NCBI GenBank assembly: GCA_019400425.1
Contig: JAFREE010000027.1
Coordinates: 124,001 to 188,000, forward strand
Source of the DNA: Hymenochaete sp. R1
Taxonomy: Eukaryota > Basidiomycota > Agaricomycetes > Hymenochaetales > Hymenochaetaceae
Direction: 5' to 3'
Length of the DNA: 64,000 bases
Under the pieces are notes generated by a model that saw only the letters and a program-made list of their open reading frames with translations, did no database searches and had not been told where the DNA came from. Numbering within the stretch: the first letter of the stretch is position 1; each line of letters starts with the position of its first letter. The position numbers were made by a program, and so were the translations under genes. Shown in pieces: positions 50,441 to 60,365 of this stretch.

Positions 50441-51922
50441 CTAGAATCCTTTCTTCGAAGCCGAGGACCCTCCGGCTTTGTTCACGTTTCCTTTCGAGTT
50501 GTCCGAGAGGCGGAGGAACTGTTTGTCGTCATCGGTAAGCTCAAGTTCATCCTGGAAATTTTCAAACTTGGGCTTCGAGTTATTCCTTTTGTTATTAAGT
50601 ATACTGCAAAGATGCTCTTTACGCTTCCTAAACTGCGGTAAAGAAGGGTGAAGGAGATTTGTCCTGCTCATATCTGCGATCAGCGCAATGAGTCGTCTGT
50701 ACTCGCTATCACATAACCGCATCATGCGAAGGTCCCACTTGAGTTTCCCAAGCTCTGTACCCAGTGTACCCAATCGCATGTGCCGGAGCTCCTCCACTGT
50801 GAGTTGTTCTTCTAAGAAATTAGCATTCCTCTTGCAGCCGACGCCGGCATTCGATTGAATATTCATTCGTCTGTTTTTCAATATTTCGAGCTCGGAGTCG
50901 TGCGAAACCTTGATTCCATTATCCGACTTCATCGTTGCAATTACCTCCGTCAGCGTACCAGCATAGTGGTGACTTGTAAGATAGCGCCAAAAAAGGTCGA
51001 TAGCTCGTACGATCTGTTTATCTTGAGCTTCAGACTTCGCATGGCTGGGTGATGGAAGCTTGCTGGGTTCAACTTCTAACCGTGGTTCCACGTCCAGGCC
51101 AAGTCTGCAAAGCTTATTCTTGTCGATGGGTTTGGAGCTGACCAGCCAGACATGGCTGGTAAGTCTGACACTCATCAGCAATATCGAAAGCATTTCCCAT
51201 CGGGAGAATGCTCGGCTGAGATTTTCATCGACTTCCCATTCTGCACCTTTTCCAAGAGCGGTAAAGACGAGATTGGCTTCCTTATCAATCTCCTTTGCAA
51301 GTCCGTCCAGAAAGTGAATCCGTGACTCGACCCGTTCTCCAGGGACCATGATCTCGCTCTCCTTTCGAAACTGTTCTAGCAGAATCGCGGCTCGCTCGTC
51401 CACAGATGCCTCGAACGTGTTCCGAAAGTAAGTAGCACGTTCTATGGTATCAATTAGACTCTTCTTCTTCTCAGAGTCATCCTGGGGCTTCTCGAGTTCA
51501 GAGCTGAAGAACCCCGACACGATGTCGTAGTCGTCGTATACCATCTTCTCCAAGATCGATTTCTGAGTGATGACCTGCGCAGGACTGATGCATCTGTGGC
51601 TGTCATTGTTGACATTATCAGCACGAGTATTCCCGTGTTCCTGCATATAATGCTGGAAGGCATCGCGAAGATCAACCGTATAGTCATCAATGTTGTTGAT
51701 CTTCTCGCGCATGTGTTCGTCCCAATCGTCTATGGTCCAGTTCTCGGACCATTCAGCAGTCTGCTTCAACTCGTGATATGGCTTCGAAGGTTCTGCATCA
51801 TCAGCTACAGAAGACTTCTTACCCTTCTTTGATCCCCTTGCCACAGTCGTATCGACAACGGCAGTCGGTCGCTTTGTACCACTTGCTGGACCGCTATCTG
51901 GTTTGGCGTGCTTCTGAGACAT
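50441..51922 (-). CDS. Family B copy 2: uncharacterised intronless protein
   Basis: Intronless, 493 aa, starting at MSQKHAK; an in-frame ATG 18 codons earlier has no counterpart in the other copies. It shares with copies 1 and 3 the N-terminal conserved core (KPYHELKQTAEW, DDWDEHMREKIN, HYMQEHG, HRCISP.QVITQ). It also shares the helical middle (YDDYDIVSGFFSSELEK, LLEQFRKESE, SRAFSRWEMLSILL), the (T/S)VEELRHMRLGT-type segment and ELTDDDKQFLR near the end. It is closer to copy 3 than to copy 1 throughout, so the adjacent B2/B3 pair is a tandem duplicate. The tail is shorter and ends SSASKKGF, without the acidic end of copies 1 and 3. The Lys/Ser-rich N-terminus may hold a nuclear signal (GSKKGKK). 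Function unknown. Confidence 0.85.
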   Translation of the reverse strand: MSQKHAKPDSGPASGTKRPTAVVDTTVARGSKKGKKSSVADDAEPSKPYHELKQTAEWSENWTIDDWDEHMREKINNIDDYTVDLRDAFQHYMQEHGNTRADNVNNDSHRCISPAQVITQKSILEKMVYDDYDIVSGFFSSELEKPQDDSEKKKSLIDTIERATYFRNTFEASVDERAAILLEQFRKESEIMVPGERVESRIHFLDGLAKEIDKEANLVFTALGKGAEWEVDENLSRAFSRWEMLSILLMSVRLTSHVWLVSSKPIDKNKLCRLGLDVEPRLEVEPSKLPSPSHAKSEAQDKQIVRAIDLFWRYLTSHHYAGTLTEVIATMKSDNGIKVSHDSELEILKNRRMNIQSNAGVGCKRNANFLEEQLTVEELRHMRLGTLGTELGKLKWDLRMMRLCDSEYRRLIALIADMSRTNLLHPSLPQFRKRKEHLCSILNNKRNNSKPKFENFQDELELTDDDKQFLRLSDNSKGNVNKAGGSSASKKGF

Positions 51923-53226
51923 CGGTGTGTGAGTAAGTTTCTGGAAACTGCGAGTAAGGCTATGGGAGGGCAGCAAGAAGTAGCTATAACTGTGAGCTGT
52001 CGTAGTCTAGAGCGGTGCTAGGGAAGAAGATGGGCAATCGTGTGAGAGGGGGAGGAAGCACTTAAAAGGGGGAGAGTTAAGGACGATAGTTCAAATGCGT
52101 TCGCAAAATTGTTTCGAATTGGAAAACTCCCCGTAAGAATGCAAAGACTATCAGCCGAGTCGTCAACGTGCCCGATTTTTCTACGCAGTCGACGAAAAGT
52201 ATGATAAAGCCACGCGAACCTCCCCCTGAGCTCCAGATGACCTCAGCTCTGTCTGCAGGCTGAAGCTATCGACCGACGCATTTGGAAAACCGACAAAAAA
52301 TCGAGCCTGCGCGCGAATCGTACAATATACGGCTCGGAGTCAGAGGGTATCGACCAAATCAGCATCCGTATCGTCCATTTAGGTCAGATATAGTGGGCCA
52401 GAGCCTCGTCACTGTATACTTCTGTACGACAGTCACATATGAAATAGGCAAGGAGAAATTTCAAGCTTCCATCTTGGACCGGTTGTCAACTTGAATGCTC
52501 TGCAGAACCTTTCAAACACACGAATGTCAGAAAAATTGCAAAAAGCACAAGTAGGGAAGCACTGGAGCACCTTTCACTATTTTTCAAGCTCAGTAGAGCG
52601 GATTTATAGAGCACAAAGGTGATGAAGACGGTGTAGGCGAAAGCGAGTGAATGAAAAGGACTTAAAAACTTCACCCTCGCCGCTCTCAGAAAGAAGCTAC
52701 CAGTAGTTGGGACTGATGGGTGAGAATCTTGTAAAGAAAGATGGAAAAATGACATATTACCGTACTGAAAAGAGCGTTTTTGGAAATAGTTAAGGAGTAC
52801 TAAGAACTTAAAGAAGGGCATGGGTGGTCGAATCGAATCCGAAGTTGAAGCGTTGTCTTGTCGCGGCTGGGCCCGACGAAAAAGGAAATCGCGAGGACCA
52901 TCCAATGATGCCATAAGCATTGCAGCTTACCTCAGGACTTTACATAATGCAATTGCCACTCATAATAACGAGCAAGAACCTTTTCAGAACAAGCTGGATG
53001 TACGTGATTTTAAATTCAAGAGACGTGAAAATTTCGATCAACAATGTAATGTAAAGCAAGATATTACAGTAATCATAGCCGAAGACTTTGTATGCGCACG
53101 TTTATTGGGGCAACGATGACACAGGCGTTGGCCCTCAAAGGCCCACTGGCAGATCCTTCTTCTATCGTGTACGTAGGCAATGTGAAACGAGATATGACTG
53201 TAGATTATTTCCCACATCGCATTAAT
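51923..53226. other. Intergenic between family B copies 2 and 3
   Basis: Promoter of copy 2 and 3' flank of copy 3. A 144-codon open frame inside has no motif. No family C remnant is visible here, so copy 2 lacks a divergent partner. Confidence 0.45.
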
Positions 53227-54714
53227 TCATGCATCCTCATCGTCGGAGTCTTTCTTCTCTTTACCACCCCGAACCCTCTTCGAAACAGAAGACTTCTGCA
53301 CGTTATTGGAGCCCCTCTTCGAAACGTGGAGGAACTGTTTGTCGTCATCGGTAAGCTTGAATTCGACTTGTGATTTTTCCAACTTGGACGTCCACCTACT
53401 CTTCCCGCTACTAACTAGATTGTGAAGATGGTCTTTACGCTCCCTAATCTTTGGTAAAGAGGGGTGAAGGGGACGGGTCTTGCTTATATCGGCGATCAGC
53501 ACACTGAGTCGTCTGTACTCGCTATCACGTAACCGCATCATGCGAAGGTCCCACTTGAGTTTCCCAAAATCTGTGCCCACCGTACCCAAACGCACGCGCC
53601 GAAGCTCGTCCACCGAGAGTTGTTCTTCCAAGACACCAGTTGCATTCCTGTAGCCGGTGTCGGCGTTCGATCGTAAATTCTTTCTTCCTTTCTTTAACAT
53701 TTCGAGCTCGGAAGCATGCACTACTTTGACTCCATCGTCCGACTTCATCGTTTCAATAACATCTGTCAGCGCATTTGCATGATGCTGATAGGCAAGAAAG
53801 TTCCAAAAGTGGTCACTTGCTCGTGCCCTATGAAGCTGCGGTTCTGTACTGAGGAAATGTGGAAGCTTGCTGGGTCGAACCTCTGGCTTTGTGTCGATGT
53901 CCAGGCCGATTTTGCAAAGGTCCTTCTCGTCGATGAGTTCGGAATTGACTAGCCAGATGTGGCTGCTGAGTCCGACGCTCTTCAGCAATATAGAAAACAT
54001 TTCCCATCGAGAGAACGCTCGGCTAAGATCGTCATCAAGTTCCCATTCTACACCGTTTCGAAGTGCAGCGAAGACGACATTAGCTTCCTTATCGATCTTC
54101 TTTGCTAGTTCGTCCAAAAAACCAAGCCGCGACTCGACCCTGTCTCCAGGGACTATGATCTCACTCTCCTTTCGAAACTGTTCCAGCAGAATCGCGGCTC
54201 GCTCGTCCACAGATGCCTCGAACGTGTCCCGAAAATCAGTAGCGCGTTCTATGGTGTCAGTTAGACTCTTCTTCTTCTCAGAGTCATTCTCGGACTTCTC
54301 GAGCGCAGAGCTGAAGAAGCCCAGAACAATGTCGTAGTCGTCGTATACCATCTTCTCCAAGATCGATTTCTGAGTGATGACCTGTACAGGACTGATGCAC
54401 CTATGATTGTCATCGTTGACATTGACGGCACGAGTGCTTCCGTGTTCTTGCATATAATGCTCGAATGATTCACGAAGATCAACCGTATAGTCATCAACGA
54501 TGTTGATCTTCTCCCGCATGTGCTCATCCCAGTCATCCACGGTACAGTCCTCGGACCATTCCGCTGTCGGCTTCAGTTCGTGGTAAGGCTTCGAGTACTC
54601 GACCGTCGATGACGATTTGCTGCCTTTGTTCGATCCCGCCTTCGGGATCTTTGTTGCATTGGTAGTTGGACGGTTGATACTACGCGGCGGAACAATTTCT
54701 GCTTTTTGAGACAT
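53227..54714 (-). CDS. Family B copy 3: uncharacterised intronless protein
   Basis: Intronless, 495 aa, starting at MSQKAEI. It contains the full family core (KPYHELKPTAEW, DDWDEHMREKIN, HYMQEHG, HRCISPVQVITQ) and the middle helices (YDDYDIVLGFFSSALEK, FEASVDERAAILLEQFRKE, FSRWEMFSILL). The C-terminal EFKLTDDDKQFLHVS is followed by a basic segment (SVSKRVRGGKEKK) and an acidic end (DSDDEDA). The basic-then-acidic tail matches copy 1. It is head-to-head with family C copy 2 across 945 bp, the mirror image of the C1/B1 pair. Whole stretches are identical to copy 2 (for example ITQKSILEKMVYDDYDI), pointing to recent duplication or gene conversion between B2 and B3. Confidence 0.87.
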   Translation of the reverse strand: MSQKAEIVPPRSINRPTTNATKIPKAGSNKGSKSSSTVEYSKPYHELKPTAEWSEDCTVDDWDEHMREKINIVDDYTVDLRESFEHYMQEHGSTRAVNVNDDNHRCISPVQVITQKSILEKMVYDDYDIVLGFFSSALEKSENDSEKKKSLTDTIERATDFRDTFEASVDERAAILLEQFRKESEIIVPGDRVESRLGFLDELAKKIDKEANVVFAALRNGVEWELDDDLSRAFSRWEMFSILLKSVGLSSHIWLVNSELIDEKDLCKIGLDIDTKPEVRPSKLPHFLSTEPQLHRARASDHFWNFLAYQHHANALTDVIETMKSDDGVKVVHASELEMLKKGRKNLRSNADTGYRNATGVLEEQLSVDELRRVRLGTVGTDFGKLKWDLRMMRLRDSEYRRLSVLIADISKTRPLHPSLPKIRERKDHLHNLVSSGKSRWTSKLEKSQVEFKLTDDDKQFLHVSKRGSNNVQKSSVSKRVRGGKEKKDSDDEDA

Positions 54715-55659
54715 TGTCTTCGAGGAAAGGTGTTGATAATTGTGAACGAGGTTTTGTGATGGGTAGCGAATGGTAGAGGAGAGTAGAGAGGCGCAGTATC
54801 TCGGAATCGTACAAAAGATGTAAAAGAGGGAGGGGGTCCATTGGGAATTTCAATGCGAAATACTGAATGAGCTTGCAAACTTGAAGTTGATTGAAAGGCG
54901 TCTAGGAACGCAAAGCTGATCATATACATGCACTGGTTTAAAAAACCGCAATCACAGAATCGTCAGAAGCAAGGCGAGGAGTACAAGAGCACGACATACT
55001 AGCGACCAGTCTCGCATCGCCCCTGACATCTAGTTCGGAGCGTGACGGCGGCTCTGCAGACGACGGGTGTGGTAAAGCTAGCGTTTGATTTCTTATGCAT
55101 CGTACTTGGTCCGGTTTGCGCAGCCCGTTTGGCGTTCCTATGTCACAGTGCGTGGGTCAGAGATAGTGGGATATAGTGCTTACCCGGCAATGAACTTCGA
55201 TCGAGAAATTTCCGAGTAGTCCCTTTGCATTTGTGAGGGGTTCGGAAGAAGAAGACTGGGATACAGAGGAAAGTTGAAAAGAGAGTTTCTTCTCTTTTTA
55301 TGGTGGAGCTCGACGGAAAAGGAAATTTACTTTTGGCGCGTTGTGAAGTTGCGAGCCAACTCTCTTCCTTCTCGTTTGCGATGCCAGTGGTCGACGAACT
55401 GGGTACTATCCATATCTTTCCACATTCGTCGCTCAGATGGGCCAACTGAACGCAATGGAATTTTGGGGCACGAACTACATTTTCACGGCTGGTAGAAGAT
55501 CTTTGCTAGCGCAATGTTCGTCTTTATAGACTATCGACTTCGCTACTCCCGGATGTTCCAGATCAAGAGACCTTCTTCTCCTGATCGTTATTGAGTTTTT
55601 GCGTCGACTTGGACCAGCAGCTATTTCATCACCCGTATGAACTGACGCTCCTGCACGAA
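54715..55659. promoter_or_regulatory. Divergent B3/C2 intergenic region (945 bp)
   Basis: Head-to-head spacer, almost the same length as the 959-bp C1/B1 spacer. Read from the C side it shows CGTGCAGG next to the start and an AGGAGAAGAAGG block running into CTTGATCTGG at about 55557-55583. This corresponds to 34591-34614 in the other spacer. Confidence 0.55.
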
Positions 55660-57021
55660 ATGTCCTCGAATTCCGCTTCCAAGCGCAACCACACTGGTTC
55701 GCCTGGTCCCCCTCACGGCGATTACCCTTCGCAAGTGGGAACCGCCAAGAGGCCTCGGACAGGAGGTGCACGGAACACCGTCGAAGCGACCGAAATTGAG
55801 GAGGCTCCTCGGAGCCAGTCTGCAGGGACCCAGTCTGGCTCGAGCGGACGAACCCAGAAGGAAGTGGGAGACCGAATCTTGTCTGGGCTACTGGATGATG
55901 TCTTAGCGGCAAATGCTCCCCCTGGACACGAGGGTGTCGATGACGAGAAGCTCGCCGATCTCATCGAAAAGAGGAAGTTGAGCCTTTTCGCGGATAAGGC
56001 AGCCTACGGGCTCAAAAACTCTGCTTTCGATCTTCTCGACCATACTTATGGTCGCTTAAAGGTGATGGAGAACTTCGTCGTCGACGCAACGAGCTTCCGC
56101 GATCTTTCTGACGAACGAAAGGCACGCCTGGGTAAAGTGGCGAAGAAATTGCGAACGACCATATCAGCAGCGGGACGCCATTTCAGGTCGATGCCAGGCA
56201 CAGAACCGGTTATTGAATCGCAATGCAAGGAGCTCTATGGGAACGTGAACGCCGCACAAGTACAACTGGATTCAGTTCTTGCTTCCTTGACCAATCTGGA
56301 CCGTGCCGACTCCTCACCTCACATTCACCTACAAGAAATGCATCTCTATAAGGCTTTGCACCAGGCAAAGAAGGACAGGGATGATGCTCTCGACAAGCTC
56401 ATCGCTCTTGATGAGAAAGTCAGCTTCTTGTCTAACGAAGGGCAGCGGGATCGTCTTTATAGGACATCTGCTCTTACTGATCTTTTGGTGAAGGTCCCAA
56501 ACGATCATCCCCTCCTTTCATTCATTGGAAGGACTTCCTGCCTCATACGTCCGGAGAGAACCTCGGATGACCCTATGGAAATTCTCAAAAATGACTACAA
56601 TCGGTACACTCAGATGGCCAATGCCATCCTTTTCCCGTATGGTACGCACATGGAAAAGGATATTGGCACAAGCTTCAAGAATATTGTCTATTTTCGGCGC
56701 CGGACTTTGCTCAAATCTATGATCGGTAGGAACGGTATTCACCTGGAGATGTTCGATGCGGCGCAGGCTAAGCTGTTTAGTGAAGGGCAGGTGCAAATCC
56801 TGGACCAGGCTTACGGGTTGATGCCGCTCAACCAGGAGGGCGATCCAGTTTTCTTTGAAAGGAAGGTGAACCACGCGATAACGTATCTCTCAACGCACTT
56901 AGGGATAAAACGTGATGAAGTCACCTCCGTAGTAAATCTGATAGAGGAGACGAGGTCCGAGATGGAGAAGCTGAGCGCTATCAGAGCCATAGTCTTTGGT
57001 GAAGAGGCTGAAATGATCTGA
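55660..57021 (+). CDS. Family C copy 2: uncharacterised intronless protein, intact
   Basis: Intronless, 453 aa, starting at MSSNSASKRNH, which aligns with MSTSSASKRKP of copy 1; the upstream ATG at 55591 has no counterpart there. The N-terminal about 75 residues are Ser/Gly/Pro-rich with a basic KRPR patch, possibly a nuclear signal. The rest looks alpha-helical. Blocks conserved with copy 1 include LLDDVLA.....G.EG.DD..L, FDLLDHTYGR, KLIALDEKVSFL..G.RDRLY, KNIVYFRRRTLLKSMIGRNG, ITYLSTHLGI and SAIRAIVFG. There is no signal peptide, TM helix or catalytic motif that I recognise. Its mate in the divergent arrangement is family B copy 3. Confidence 0.85.
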   Translation: MSSNSASKRNHTGSPGPPHGDYPSQVGTAKRPRTGGARNTVEATEIEEAPRSQSAGTQSGSSGRTQKEVGDRILSGLLDDVLAANAPPGHEGVDDEKLADLIEKRKLSLFADKAAYGLKNSAFDLLDHTYGRLKVMENFVVDATSFRDLSDERKARLGKVAKKLRTTISAAGRHFRSMPGTEPVIESQCKELYGNVNAAQVQLDSVLASLTNLDRADSSPHIHLQEMHLYKALHQAKKDRDDALDKLIALDEKVSFLSNEGQRDRLYRTSALTDLLVKVPNDHPLLSFIGRTSCLIRPERTSDDPMEILKNDYNRYTQMANAILFPYGTHMEKDIGTSFKNIVYFRRRTLLKSMIGRNGIHLEMFDAAQAKLFSEGQVQILDQAYGLMPLNQEGDPVFFERKVNHAITYLSTHLGIKRDEVTSVVNLIEETRSEMEKLSAIRAIVFGEEAEMI

Positions 57022-57547
57022 GAATTAGCTAATATGGACAGTCTAATATAAACTATTCGTAGAATAGAATGATATTTGTTCATCGATTTATGCTATATGT
57101 TTCTCATACCGGATGCTCGACGAGCCACGGGCTGTATTCGGCGGAGCGCCCTCTTGTACTGTGAGACAAACACGGTGGGTGGCCTGCAGTTCACCCTCAC
57201 CAGGACTATTTTGTGCTTGATAAAATGGTATATAACTGCTGGATGACCCGGATGTTATTGAGTATGTATTGCATGGTGGAAGGAATGGGGGAAATGCATG
57301 AGTTTTCAATCTAAGGCACGAGCTCAAGGAGTAAGTCGTGGATAAGTGATACGCAGAAATATGCTTAGCAAAGATACATAGTCTATACGGTAGGGCAGTA
57401 GACAAAATGAAGTGGAAGAGAAGAGGCGGACTCGGAAGTTGCATGACTCTATGACATGACTTGGATGTTGACTCAATATTCAAAAAAATTATAAAAAGAC
57501 CCAACTTCGATAACGATAATCGACGGCTTAAAAGCCAGGCTACCAAC
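57022..57547. other. Convergent 3' spacer, no gene recognised
   Basis: Between family C copy 2 (+) and the hypothetical gene at 57548 (-). A 155-codon minus-strand open frame here is unsupported. Confidence 0.4.
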
Positions 57548-58536
57548 TTAAACAATCTCCTTCAGATGTTTCCACCACTTCCCCATCGCACTCACTACAT
57601 CACTCGCTCCCTTCTCCTTGATCTTCTGCATCTGCCACACTCTCGAAGAAGGCTCGAACCCAAGCAACGCCATCTCATCCTGGACGATCAGGAGACAGAT
57701 ATGCGTCACTACGATGCGTGCCTCCGAGGTTTCTTTACCTTCGTCATCGCCTGCCTTCACTTCAGAGGACAGGACATTACGAAGTTCGGCAAAGGCAGGT
57801 GAAGGGGAGGTGGCGCAGAGGCTTTTGAGAGCGGGCTTGCTGGAGCTCTCGATCGATTCGTTGTCAAAGCTCTGGAGATGGGAAGTCCGGAAACTCGTAT
57901 ACTCGTCCATCACCGCCTTCCAATCGCCACTCCCGCCTTCTTCCGCCACCGCCACGGTCTCCTTCCCCTTCCCCGCGCCGGTTCCCGCCAGCGCAGAAAG
58001 AAGTCGAACCTGGACGAGCGTGTTGATCTCTGCTTTCTGGAGTGCGTACGAATGCTGGCTTCGGAAACCTTCCGTCTCGCGGGATGTCCATTTCTCCAGG
58101 CGGAGCGTGGTGAAATCCGTAAAGTCTTTGAGGATGGATGGTTTGTCATGCAGAAGGAACGTTATCTCTTCTCTTGTTGGCAGTTGTTGATTCGCGATTC
58201 GCTGGAAATACAAGAATAAGCGTAAGCTTCTCTCGTACATTCGAATAAAAATATCAATGATGTGGCGATAACACTTGTGGGGGAGATATGCAGTAAACGA
58301 GAGCCCACCTTGGATTTGCCGGTGCTCGGCCTCTTGAGAGGTCGACCACCATGTGCGTGCGATTTGTCAACAGCTCCATCGCCATCTCCATCGCTCGATA
58401 GACGCCGTTTCTTGTCCTTCCTATTGCTGCCGCTGCCAGCACCACTAGTAGTCGTACTTTCGTCACTACCTTGTCCCTGTCCCCCTCGAGGGCGCATAGT
58501 GAGGTTGAATTGGTGACCCGACCCGGACCCAGACAT
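57548..58536 (-). CDS. Conserved-looking hypothetical protein, helical C-terminal domain
   Basis: Two exons: 58536-58309 and 58201-57548, giving 293 aa. Donor AAG|GTGGGC and acceptor TATTTCCAG|CGA flank a 107-bp intron. Residues 1-76 are disordered (MSGSGSGHQFNLTMRPRGG, then a KDKKRRLSS basic patch and KRPSTGKSK), suggesting nuclear targeting. Residues 77-293 look folded and helical: ANQQLPTREEITFLLHDKPS, LRLEKWTSRETEGF, SYALQKAEINTLVQVRLLSA, then an acidic linker, then VVTHICLLIVQDEMALLGFE and a C-terminal Trp-rich helix (GKWWKHLKEIV). I do not recognise a family. The acceptor choice is the least certain point: earlier AG sites exist but give the wrong frame. Confidence 0.65.
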
Positions 58537-60365
58537 TATTACTTAGTGTTGGATGTTCAGTGATCGAGACCGTTACGGTGTAGTATGAGATGGGGGTAAG
58601 TAAACAAGAGCGAGCTGGGAGAATCTCGCCACGACTCCCTTTATATGCGTTCTTTCTGAGCATGCATAGGAGTGATAAGAAAACTTTGCACCTCTAGTCA
58701 TATAGCTAAACTGAAGCCTTATTAGTGGGAAAACAAGTGTAATTATAAGTTTGCTTTTCAGACCCAGTGTAGTAATTGGTGACCCGGGTCCGGCAATCCT
58801 GTTTTGGCCTAAATACCGTGGCCTTGAAGTACATTACTTTGCACGTAAGTATTGGGAGTATTGGGCTGCCATTCGGGAATCTCATGGAATTTGACGGGTC
58901 CTGTCTGTGGTTCCGAGCCTGAGAAGCGATACAATGTAATGCCTGATATTTTGGCTCTGAGAAGCCGAAAAAAAGGGTTTCGTCTGGTGCCCGCGTGGAA
59001 TCGAATGATGAAGACTTATCTAGCCGCGTTCAGAGACGCTGGAGATGAGACTCGAATCAGTGAATTTGGAAAAGGTAGTTGGGGGATCCGATTTATTCAA
59101 TGCATGCATCCCCACTGCACTACCGATGTGGCCGGTGTCCGCCGCGGAGCATGTATGTTTCAGACGCTGGTGAGAACAGACCTGACAAGTCTCAACAGGA
59201 TGATTTCGATGTGAACGTCCGATACGGAGACTTGCAGTGTCCCAATTAATTCTGAACGTTGGTACTACGACGTTTCTGGGGAATCTGCGATTCGGTTGTG
59301 TGACCCAAGCATCATAGTCGAGTATTTTCCGAGGTGTATGGCAGTCCTAACCGATGATTTGTCCGTGTTTCAGAGGAGCGTAAAGCGATATTTTAGCGCC
59401 CTGTTTTCGTCTTTCTGATGCCATGAAGTTCGTTGTGTGGTTAATTGATATATAGGCCACGCGAAAGGGCTGGAGCGTCGGGCAGCACAATCGCATAACA
59501 AAGTATGGAAAGTGGCAAAGTGCGAGTTCAGTCCAAAGGGCCTCATTTGTGTGCTCTTAAATCCATTCGGGAATGTACCTGATGAGGATGAGGCAACGCC
59601 TGCCAATGGAAAAGAATTCGGAGGGTGCCAAGCACGAAACAAATCCCGCGAGAGTGCTGAGGACAAATTTGTACGAAAGGGTTGAATAGACCCGAGATGG
59701 AGTGCTCGACCAGAATGAGATCCTTACGAGAAGGTCAGGTTGATACTGCGGTAGAGTCGGGAATTATGAGTAAGACTGTGCGGGGACTGACGGTCAGCAA
59801 TTAATACTGACAAGACTGAGGAGGAGGTGGCTGAGAAGAATCCAGGTCCGTGTCCGTCAGCGTCAAGAGTCAGAGTCGCGTGGAAGATTTGTAAAGAAGA
59901 AATAAAGTTTTAGAGGAGGTGAAAATGGAAAATGGAAAGCAGGTGGCGAGTGACACGTGCGAACAGCGTGTCACAGTAATTGATTACATAAGACGTTTTA
60001 AAACACAACAACTTCTATTTAAGGTAAAAACAAGAAATCCAAAAAAAGAAAGCACAGAAAATGAAAATGAAAATAAAAAATAAATGCGTTTCATCCAAAT
60101 TCAGCCACCCCTTCGAATGAATTCCCTTCTCTAGAGCTACACCCTTCCTTGTCTTTCTACCACCACCACCTCTTCATCCTCCTTCCTCCCAGTCTTTTAA
60201 CCGTTCGTCTCAGTGCAGCGCACTTAAATACCAGCTGACAACGACCTCAACAGCGGCGGCGACCACAACAACGAACAGCTCGGGCTCGTGCAACAGCATC
60301 CATATCATCCGCGTTGCCAGGTCTCGTCCCTTCCTTTCGCACGTCCTTTCTCTTCTCTCCTCCAG
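58537..60365. other. Intergenic, no gene recognised
   Basis: Divergent spacer of 1.8 kb. A 120-codon plus-strand frame at 58852-59214 lacks any motif. The last 300 bp (A-rich, then C/T-rich) look like promoter and leader of the downstream gene, possibly with a 5' UTR intron ending CTCCAG just before the ATG. Confidence 0.4.

Noticed and set aside
58852..59214. 120-codon plus-strand frame between divergent genes
   Set aside because: No motif, paralogue or promoter/splice support; composition resembles surrounding non-coding sequence.
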